Part shown: positions 58,680-64,000 of the stretch, in pieces
Position numbering within the stretch: position 1 is the stretch's first letter
How the letters are laid out: every line of letters begins with the position of its first letter
Assembly: GCA_018240025.1 (NCBI GenBank)
Contig: JAFEGM010000040.1
Coordinates: forward strand, 1 to 64,000
Reading direction: 5' to 3'
Length of the DNA stretch: 64,000 nucleotides
From: Verrucomicrobiota bacterium
GTDB lineage: Bacteria > Verrucomicrobiota > Verrucomicrobiia > Chthoniobacterales > SZAS-18
The notes under the pieces: model-generated
Told to the model about the DNA's origin: nothing
Database searches by the model: none
Seen by the model: only the letters and a program-made list of their open reading frames with translations
Translations under genes and position numbers: made by a program

Positions 58680-59651
58680 ATGGAATACCGCCGTCTCGGA
58701 AAATCCGGTCTCAAGGTCAGCGCGCTCTCGTTCGGCGCCTGGGTCACGTTTGCGCAGCAGATGAGCGAGGAGGAGGCCGAGGCCTGCATGAAGGCCGCCT
58801 ACGACGCGGGCTGCAATTTCTTCGACAACGCGGAGGCCTACGCCGACGGCCAGGCCGAGGAGGTCATGGGCCGCATTCTCAAACGCCAGGGCTGGCGGCG
58901 CGAGTCATGGATCGTCTCCAGCAAGGTCTTCTGGGGTGGGGACACGGTGACGGAGAACGGACTCTCCCGGAAGCATGTCTTCGAAGCCTGCCACGCAGCG
59001 CTGCGGCGGCTGCAGGTCGATTACCTCGACCTCTACTTCTGCCACCGGCCGGACCCGGAGACACCCCTCGAGGAGACCGTGCTGGCCATGGGCGATCTCG
59101 TCCGCCAGGGCAAGGTGCTCTACTGGGGCACGAGCGAATGGACCGGCGCGCAGATCGCCGAAGCCGCGCAGATCGCCCGCGAATGGCGGGTGGCGCCGCC
59201 GCAGATGGAACAGCCGCAATACAACCTGTTCGAGCGCCACAAGGTCGAGCAGGACTACCTGCCGCTCTACGAAAGCCTGGGCCTTGGCACGACCATCTGG
59301 TCGCCGCTCGCCAGCGGGCTGCTGACGGGCAAATACAATCAGGGCGTCGACAGCGCGACCTCCACCCGGCTGCAGATGGAGAACTACCAATGGCTGAAGA
59401 AGGTGGTCGAACGCTCGCTGGAAAAAGGCCGCGGCCGGCAGGTGGAGGAACTCGGGCGCCTGGCCGCCGAGCTCGGGATTTCGCTCCCGCATTTCGCGCT
59501 CGCCTGGTGCCTGAAGAATCCGCACGTCAGCACCGTCATCACCGGTGCCTCCCGCTCCGCGCAGGTGGTCGAGAACATGAAGGCGATCGAGGCGCTGCCG
59601 AAGCTGACGGACGAGGTCATGCGGCGGACGGAGGAAATCCTCGTGCGGTGA
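58680..59651 (+). CDS. Aldo/keto reductase, Kv-beta-like group
   Basis: This 323-residue NADPH-dependent oxidoreductase reduces aldehydes or ketones. The catalytic tetrad is visible: Asp and Tyr in FFDNAEAYADG, Lys in SSKVFWGGD and His in LYFCHRPDP. The end VSTVITGASRSAQVVENMKA binds NADPH. The opening (EYRRLGKSGLKVSALSFGAWVTF) matches the YghZ/Kv-beta branch, whose members act on methylglyoxal-like compounds. It lies just after the 31-bp inverted repeat with its start 48 bases away, so that repeat may carry its promoter. The substrate is not indicated. Confidence 0.93.
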   Translation: MEYRRLGKSGLKVSALSFGAWVTFAQQMSEEEAEACMKAAYDAGCNFFDNAEAYADGQAEEVMGRILKRQGWRRESWIVSSKVFWGGDTVTENGLSRKHVFEACHAALRRLQVDYLDLYFCHRPDPETPLEETVLAMGDLVRQGKVLYWGTSEWTGAQIAEAAQIAREWRVAPPQMEQPQYNLFERHKVEQDYLPLYESLGLGTTIWSPLASGLLTGKYNQGVDSATSTRLQMENYQWLKKVVERSLEKGRGRQVEELGRLAAELGISLPHFALAWCLKNPHVSTVITGASRSAQVVENMKAIEALPKLTDEVMRRTEEILVR

Positions 59652-59655
59652 GGGG

Positions 59656-59895
59656 AGGAAGGTTCAAGAATCAACGAGCGAAGAAACAAAAACCAAGGAT
59701 CAAGATTCAAACTGTGTTAAGGTTAAAATTCTAAGGAAGGAACTCAGGCTCGGGGGAACCTGCCGGTTTGCTGGAGAATACACGCCGCCGGATCCGTTCG
59801 TGCTTTTGCGAGTTCAGTGGCCAAATCACCGATCCTTATCTCCTGAGCCTTGTCCCTTTCTTGAATCTTGACTCTTGAATCTTGGTTCTTCCCTC
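59656..59895. repeat. Intergenic element E2 (CAAGATT words plus shared 22-mer)
   Basis: The left part has TTCAAGAATCAACGAGCG words and the 22-mer beginning CAAGATTCAAACTGTGTTAA (59701-59722) shared with E1. CCTGCCGGTTTG follows. The right part is the inverse word set (TTGAATCTTGACTCTTGAAT, GAATCTTGGTTCTTC). It occupies most of the gap of 326 bases between the aldo/keto reductase gene and ychF. Confidence 0.8.
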
Positions 59896-59977
59896 CCGGG
59901 GTGTATGGTCCCGCCCCGCAAAGCGCCGTCCGGCGGGCTTCATCCTTCTTCCTTCCACCTTCTTCCTTCTCTCTCCC

Positions 59978-61114
59978 GTGCTTTCCGCTGGCATCGTCGG
60001 CCTGCCCAATGTGGGCAAATCCACCCTCTTCAACGCTGTCACCCGCACCCGGAAGGCGCAGGCGGCGAACTATCCGTTCTGCACCATCGATCCGAACGTG
60101 GGCGTGGTGACCGTGCCGGATCCGCGTCTGGCGGTGCTGAGCAAGCTCTCGGGCTCGCAGAAGCTCATCCCGGCGGCCATCAATTTCGTCGACATCGCCG
60201 GCCTCGTGCGCGGCGCCAGCGCGGGCGAGGGGCTCGGCAACCAGTTCCTCAGCCACATCCGCGAGGTCGATGCCATCGTGCAGGTGGTGCGTTGCTTCGA
60301 GAATGACGACATCCACCACGTCAGCGGCTCAGTCGATCCGGTGCGCGACATCGAGGTCATCAACACCGAGCTCATCCTGGCCGACCTCGCCGCGGTGCAG
60401 AAGCGGCGCGACAAGCAGGCCAAGGGCGCCCGCGCCGGCGACAAGGCGGCGCAGGCGGAGATCGCGCTGCTCGACCGGCTCATCCCGCATCTCGATGCCG
60501 GCAAGCCCGCCGCGCTCCTGCCCGTGGAGGAGAACGAGAAGCCCATCCTGAAGAGCTTCTTCCTGCTTTCGGGCAAGCCGACCATCTTTGCCTGCAACGT
60601 GGCGGAGTCGGATCTGGCCGCATTCGCCGGCGGGAAATGCGACGAGTCGACCCCGGCCGGCAAGTATGTCGCCGCGGTCCGCGCCTACGTGCAGAGCCAC
60701 CTCGACACCGAGGCCGTGGTGATCAGCGCGCAGATCGAGAGCGAGCTGGTCGACCTGAGCGAGGAGGAAGCCGCCAGCTACCTGCGCGAGCTCGGGGTGG
60801 GGGAGGAAGGCAGCGGCGTGGGCGGACTGATCCGCGCCGTCTATCACCTGCTCGGCCTGCAGACCTATCTGACCACCGGCGAGAAGGAGACGCGCGCCTG
60901 GACCATCCGTCGCGGCGACAAGGCCCCGGCGGCCGCGGGCGTGATCCATTCCGACTTCGAGCGCGGCTTCATCGCCGCGGAAGTGACCGCCTACGACGAA
61001 CTCGTCCGCCTCGGCTCGTTCGCCAAGGCCCGCGAAGCCGGCAAGCTGCGCATCGAGGGCAAGGAGTACGTCATGAAGGACGGCGACGTGGTGGAGTTCC
61101 GGTTCAACGTCTGA
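59978..61114 (+). CDS. ychF: Obg-like ATPase YchF
   Basis: YchF is a conserved, ribosome-associated P-loop ATPase (OLA1 in eukaryotes) that binds ATP because its G4 motif is altered. The 378-residue protein has GLPNVGKST, NYPFCTIDPNVGVV, the switch segment DIAGLVRGASAGEGLGN, the altered G4 CNVAESDL, and a C-terminal TGS domain ending YVMKDGDVVEFRFNV. The GTG start (VLSAGIVGLPNVGKST) gives the standard YchF N-terminus. The upstream frame is inside the repeat E2. It appears monocistronic. The following gene starts after 179 bases of repeat-like sequence. Confidence 0.96.
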   Translation: MLSAGIVGLPNVGKSTLFNAVTRTRKAQAANYPFCTIDPNVGVVTVPDPRLAVLSKLSGSQKLIPAAINFVDIAGLVRGASAGEGLGNQFLSHIREVDAIVQVVRCFENDDIHHVSGSVDPVRDIEVINTELILADLAAVQKRRDKQAKGARAGDKAAQAEIALLDRLIPHLDAGKPAALLPVEENEKPILKSFFLLSGKPTIFACNVAESDLAAFAGGKCDESTPAGKYVAAVRAYVQSHLDTEAVVISAQIESELVDLSEEEAASYLRELGVGEEGSGVGGLIRAVYHLLGLQTYLTTGEKETRAWTIRRGDKAPAAAGVIHSDFERGFIAAEVTAYDELVRLGSFAKAREAGKLRIEGKEYVMKDGDVVEFRFNV

Positions 61115-61142
61115 GGGACGCGCCTGCGCTGGGAAACACGCC

Positions 61143-61205
61143 GATCTGAAGAAACTCGAAGCTCGAAGCTCGAAGTTCGAGGGAAGTCCGAAGTTCCAAA
61201 CTCCA
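61143..61205 (+). repeat. CTCGAAG-word repeat upstream of the 114-aa gene
   Basis: AACTCGAAGCTCGAAGCTCG followed by GTTCGAGGGAAGTCCGAAG and CCAAACTCCAAGGCC, the direct counterpart of the repeats at 61603-61951 beyond the gene. It lies 28 bases after the ychF stop. Confidence 0.7.
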
Positions 61206-61293
61206 AGGCCGCGGGTCGCGTCATCGGTGATCGCGTGGCAGGTTGGATGATCGAGGTAGCCCGAACGTCCAGCGTCCGGGCGCCGCTTCCCTC

Positions 61294-61638
61294 ATGTTCG
61301 ATCCTGCAGTGCTCGTGGCCCTCGCCTGGCAGGCGCTGGAGCTGCGTACGCAGCCGGTCTACGAGGCGAAGTGGCTGGTCAAGCGCACCATGCCGGTGGT
61401 GGTGCGCGGCGTGGTCACCGGCGTGCAGCAGACCAAGCGCGGGGGCAATGTGCGCATCTTTCTCGACGGCGAAGAGGGCTTCTTCGTCTTCCTCCCGAGC
61501 GAGGAGGTGGAGAAACTGGGCGGCTTCGAGGCGCTCCTGCGCTGGGTCGGCCAGCCCCTTTCCGCCATGGGCCGCGTGCGCCGATTCTGGGGCTGGACGC
61601 AACTGCTCGCGACGGCGGGGAGCGTTTCGAGCGGTTAG
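61294..61638 (+). CDS. Small protein of unknown function, 114 aa, between repeats
   Basis: The protein is unrecognised. MFDPAVLVALAWQALELRTQPVYEAKWLVKR is a helix followed by a beta-rich core (PVVVRGVVTGVQQTKRGGNVRIFLDGEEGFFVFLPSEEVEKLGG) that could be a small barrel. The C-terminus is SAMGRVRRFWGWTQLLATAG. The upstream frame gives a poor leader, so the ATG is chosen. CTCGAAG-type repeats lie on both sides. Its last codons are tandemly duplicated with the downstream repeat. A small gene bounded by a word-repeat on both sides may be part of the repeat's own unit. Confidence 0.55.
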   Translation: MFDPAVLVALAWQALELRTQPVYEAKWLVKRTMPVVVRGVVTGVQQTKRGGNVRIFLDGEEGFFVFLPSEEVEKLGGFEALLRWVGQPLSAMGRVRRFWGWTQLLATAGSVSSG

Positions 61639-61951
61639 GGGGAAAACTCGAAACTCGAAGTTCGAAACTCGAAGGAAGTTCGAAGCTCGAAGTCCAAAGC
61701 TGGCGCGGCCGACCTGCTGGCGACGGCGGAGAGAGCGATTCGAGCGGTTAGGGGGAAAACTCGAAGCTCGAAACTCGAAACTCGAAGGAAGTCCGAAACT
61801 CGAAGCTCAAAGGGCCGCGCGAAGCATCAATGTCGAGTTGGGCCGACGACCTCGGAATTGATGAGGAGGTTTCAGCCAGCAGGTCGGCGCGCCGGCTTCA
61901 GACTTCGAGCTTCGGACTTCCTTCGAGTTTCGAGTTTCGAGCTTCGAGTTT
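61603..61951. repeat. Tandem gene-tail duplication plus long inverted CTCGAAA repeat
   Basis: The final 36 bases of the small gene plus about 75 bases of repeat (61603-61713) recur directly from 61714. The second copy's repeat (61757-61797) is a perfect 41-bp inverse of 61911-61951. A further GGCCGACCTGCTGG motif recurs inverted at about 61876. So three copies exist, two direct and one inverted. No gene is visible up to 62084 except the terminator on the minus strand. Confidence 0.88.
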
Positions 61952-62010
61952 CCTTTATGAATCTCGCGCGCCCGACTTCTCCCCCTCCGCCCCGTGCCCC
62001 GCCGCCGGAG

Positions 62011-62050
62011 AAAAACGAAACCCGCCCGGCCTCTTCGAGGCGGGGCGGGC
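62011..62050 (-). terminator. Intrinsic terminator of the 147-aa secreted protein gene
   Basis: On the minus strand a 13-bp stem with a 3-base loop (CCCGCCCCGCCTC-GAA-GAGGCCGGGCGGG, one mismatch) is followed by TTTCGTTTTT. It lies 35 bases past the end of the secreted-protein gene on this strand. Confidence 0.88.
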
Positions 62051-62084
62051 TCGATGGAATTTCTGAACTTCAGCCGGCGGCCGC

Positions 62085-62528
62085 TCAGCCCTTCGGCTTC
62101 GAGGCGTATTGCAGGTTGAAGTAGGCGGGACCGCCGGTCTTGGTGCGGGCCATCACGACCTTGATGTAGAACTGGTCGGTATAGCCGGGGGTCACGGTCA
62201 CGACGGCGACGTTGCTGTTGTCGTCGTCCTTGGCCAGGAACTTGGCTTCCGGGCCGTAGTAGATGCCGACATCGACGTCCGCCGCCTCTTCGTCGCCCGC
62301 GGCGACGATGCGATACTGCTGCCCGAAGTACAGCGTGACCGGGTAGATCTTGGAGCCGCCGGGCTGGAGGACGTCGATGGCGCCGTCACGCACGGTCCAG
62401 CCGCTCTCGGTGAGCAGGCGGGCCACGTTCAGGGCCGTGACTTTGGCGCCCATCTGGCTGGCGACGATGTTCACCGTCGGCAGGGCGAGCGCGAGAGTCG
62501 CGAGGGCGATGAGAAGGAAACGTTTCAT
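62085..62528 (-). CDS. Secreted protein of unknown function, 147 aa
   Basis: The 147-residue protein has a signal peptide (MKRFLLIALATLALALPTVNIVASQ). The mature part is beta-rich (KIYPVTLYFGQQYRIVAAGDEEAADVDVGIYYG, NSNVAVVTVTPGYTDQFYIKVVMART) and ends GGPAYFNLQYASKPKG. I know no family by sight. It may bind a surface ligand or be a periplasmic partner. It is downstream of a second secreted-protein gene on the same strand (33-base gap), probably one operon, and a good intrinsic terminator follows. Confidence 0.75.
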   Translation of the reverse strand: MKRFLLIALATLALALPTVNIVASQMGAKVTALNVARLLTESGWTVRDGAIDVLQPGGSKIYPVTLYFGQQYRIVAAGDEEAADVDVGIYYGPEAKFLAKDDDNSNVAVVTVTPGYTDQFYIKVVMARTKTGGPAYFNLQYASKPKG

Positions 62529-62561
62529 GGGGTGATGATGAAATGGTTGGGGTTGGGGCGA

Positions 62562-63407
62562 TCAGGCGCCGGCGATGGCGGCGACGAGTTCGCCGCTGAT
62601 TTTGTTGAGCTTCTGGAGGTCCTCCTTGCTCATGGTCTTGCCGCCGCCCGGCTTGGTGTGCGGATCGGCCCCGGCGTCGATCGTGGTCAGCTTCTCGATC
62701 GCATCCATCTGGGCGATCATCTTGCCGACGAACGGCGCGCCCTTGGCCTTGGCGCCGAGACCCTCGAGCTGGCGCTTGAGGTAGGCGACGAGCTGCGGCT
62801 GGCGCATCAGCTTGGTGGCTTCGGCGTCGTAGGTGTCGGTCAGCGCCATGGTGGCGATGTCGAGACCGCGGACCCAGCCGCCGACGGTGGCGAGGGCGAC
62901 GGAATCCTTGTCTTTGTTGGCCTTCAGCTCATTGAGCACGTCGACGCGGACAGCCTCGAGGATGGTGCGGAGCTCGGTCCACTTGCCTTCGTCGGCCAGC
63001 TTGTTGGCGACTGCGATCTTGTTCTTCATCGAGAGATCGGCCGAGAGCTCGAGCGAGAGCACCTCGATGACGTCAGAGGCGCGGCGCAGGGCCTGCGCGT
63101 CCTTGGCCTGGACGGCGATGAAGGCGTCGGCCACGCGCATGCCGAGGTTGGCGGCCTTGGCGGCGTCGGAGGAGAACTTGGATTTGCCGGTGTTCGGGTC
63201 CTTCGCGAAGGACGCGGCGACCTTGGCGAAATCGACCTTCGAGGCGCTCTTCAGCGCGGAGAAGACCTCCTCCGGCGGGGGCAGGATGTAATTCTCGTCA
63301 GCCTTCGTTTCCTTCGGATCGAGGGCCTTGCCGGGCTGGACCGCCGCCGAGGCCGGCAGGGCCACCAGCAGGGCGGCGAAGAGGGGTGCGCAAACGATTC
63401 GTTTCAT
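62562..63407 (-). CDS. Secreted helical protein of unknown function, 281 aa
   Basis: The 281-residue chain begins with a signal peptide (MKRIVCAPLFAALLVALPASAA). It is then almost entirely helical, rich in Ala, Lys, Asp and Leu (DAAKAANLGMRVADAFIAVQAKDAQALRRASDVIEVLSLELSADLSMKNKIAVANKLADEG). An HTKPGGGKTMSKEDLQKLNK segment lies near the end. It is not a typical lipoprotein and lacks an anchor. No family is recognised. It is the first gene of an apparent two-gene operon with the other secreted protein. Its own start is divergent from the VanZ gene. Confidence 0.76.
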   Translation of the reverse strand: MKRIVCAPLFAALLVALPASAAVQPGKALDPKETKADENYILPPPEEVFSALKSASKVDFAKVAASFAKDPNTGKSKFSSDAAKAANLGMRVADAFIAVQAKDAQALRRASDVIEVLSLELSADLSMKNKIAVANKLADEGKWTELRTILEAVRVDVLNELKANKDKDSVALATVGGWVRGLDIATMALTDTYDAEATKLMRQPQLVAYLKRQLEGLGAKAKGAPFVGKMIAQMDAIEKLTTIDAGADPHTKPGGGKTMSKEDLQKLNKISGELVAAIAGA

Positions 63408-63586
63408 GGTTCTGGTTCGGGTTTCTGGGTTTGAGGAGAGGGAGTTTCTAGCAAATTGCCGGAGCGGATGTCTGCGAAAAACGCCTGCTCCGGCGTTGGA
63501 GGCTCAGCCTTCGAGGAGGAAGATGAGCGCGGTGTGATGATGGATTAACCGTCACCGCCGGTGCGTTACCAACTTTCTTTTCGAGC

Positions 63587-64000
63587 ATGAGCAGACCCCC
63601 ATCGACCGCCCCCAGCCCCGGGCCGTTCATTTTGTCCTGGCTGCGCTGGTGGTGGCCCGCCCTTGGGCTGATGACCTTCATCTTCTTCGCCTCGACCGAT
63701 CTCGGGGCCATGTCGCACCAGTCGCGCCTGCTCGGACCGTTCCTGCGCTGGCTCGGGGTGGGGGAGGCGCAGGCGCTGGAGATCATCGGCTTCGTCCGCA
63801 AAGGCGGCCATTTCGGCGGCTACGCCCTGCTCGGCCTGGCCTGCTGGCGCGGCTGGTGGGCGCGGCCGCTGCTCTTCTGCTGCGAACGCTGGCCGCTGCA
63901 CCAGGCGGCGGTGCCGCTCGTGCTGGCGGCGCTCTACGCCTGTTCGGACGAGTGGCATCAGTCCTTCGTGCCGTCGCGCACGGCCAGCGTGAGCGATGTC
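63587..64000 (+). CDS. VanZ-family membrane protein, 5' part (cut by window end)
   Basis: The ATG at MSRPPSTAPS opens a frame that stays open to the window end. It contains a hydrophobic helix with STD (PALGLMTFIFFASTDLG), the family pattern KGGHFGGYALLGLACWR, and ACSDEWHQSFVPSRTASVSDV, which is typical of VanZ-like proteins. VanZ gives low-level teicoplanin resistance, but most relatives are of unknown function. The chain is truncated only by the window edge. Confidence 0.85.
   Translation, partial: MSRPPSTAPSPGPFILSWLRWWWPALGLMTFIFFASTDLGAMSHQSRLLGPFLRWLGVGEAQALEIIGFVRKGGHFGGYALLGLACWRGWWARPLLFCCERWPLHQAAVPLVLAALYACSDEWHQSFVPSRTASVSDV

Noticed and set aside
63459..63495. GCCGGAGC/GCTCCGGC hairpin as a terminator
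   Set aside because: There is no T-run on either strand and it lies in a divergent region where no transcript should end.

Overview
The window is about 64 kb of dense, G+C-rich bacterial chromosome with short gaps, many GTG starts and few strong Shine-Dalgarno sequences. Several features point to Verrucomicrobiota, probably an Opitutaceae-like lineage. These are a TIGR03790-family protein, a very large secreted protein ending in two Opitutaceae-type 'GVGLVEVYDLE' modules, a double-length nucleoside diphosphate kinase, and the intergenic repeat style. This placement is inference from gene content. No rRNA, tRNA, CRISPR array, transposase or integrase was seen.

Layout. 1-8.3 kb: the end of a PilB/GspE ATPase gene, small membrane proteins, a Fur-family regulator, a polytopic membrane protein, and the pyruvate dehydrogenase operon pdhA-pdhB-pdhC on the minus strand. 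8.4-12.1 kb: mnmG, which carries a perfect 16-bp parS-like palindrome inside its coding sequence, then an M20 amidohydrolase and a secreted protein. 12.1-22.8 kb: an M29 aminopeptidase, the TIGR03790 protein, a PhnP-like hydrolase, recN, an ankyrin protein, a response regulator with a possible CheW-like partner, rtcB and a divergent GT5-like protein. 22.8-27 kb: two paralogous APC permeases with fused UspA domains, separated by a duplicated gene tail. 27-34 kb: a secreted protein, dprA, the tandem NDK, an aspartate aminotransferase, an FHA membrane protein and a GspL/PilM-like/secretin chimera that ends before its barrel domain.

34.26-37.3 kb is a compositional island. It is visibly A+T-richer than its surroundings and holds a three-gene minus-strand operon: two unrecognised proteins and a ComEC-like metallo-beta-lactamase-fold hydrolase. 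A small TPR-like ORF faces the operon. The island lies exactly where the secretin gene breaks off and just before a GspE-like ATPase gene. It is the best candidate here for an undescribed cassette.

37.3-64 kb: the GspE-like ATPase, sufS-sufU, the 1001-aa secreted protein, a VOC protein, a coiled-coil lipoprotein, a CPBP protease, a two-component system, an MbnP/MauG-type fusion, rnc, a panE-like gene, a second M29 peptidase, a LolC/E permease, a DUF1287-murI operon, an aldo/keto reductase, ychF, two small secreted proteins and the start of a VanZ-family gene.

The most unusual non-coding signal is a set of at least six families of intergenic repeats with one shared design. Each arm is built from short tandem words of 6-9 bp, arms are usually paired as inverted repeats, and they often abut a stop codon. 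At two loci the end of the preceding gene has been tandemly duplicated together with the repeat.
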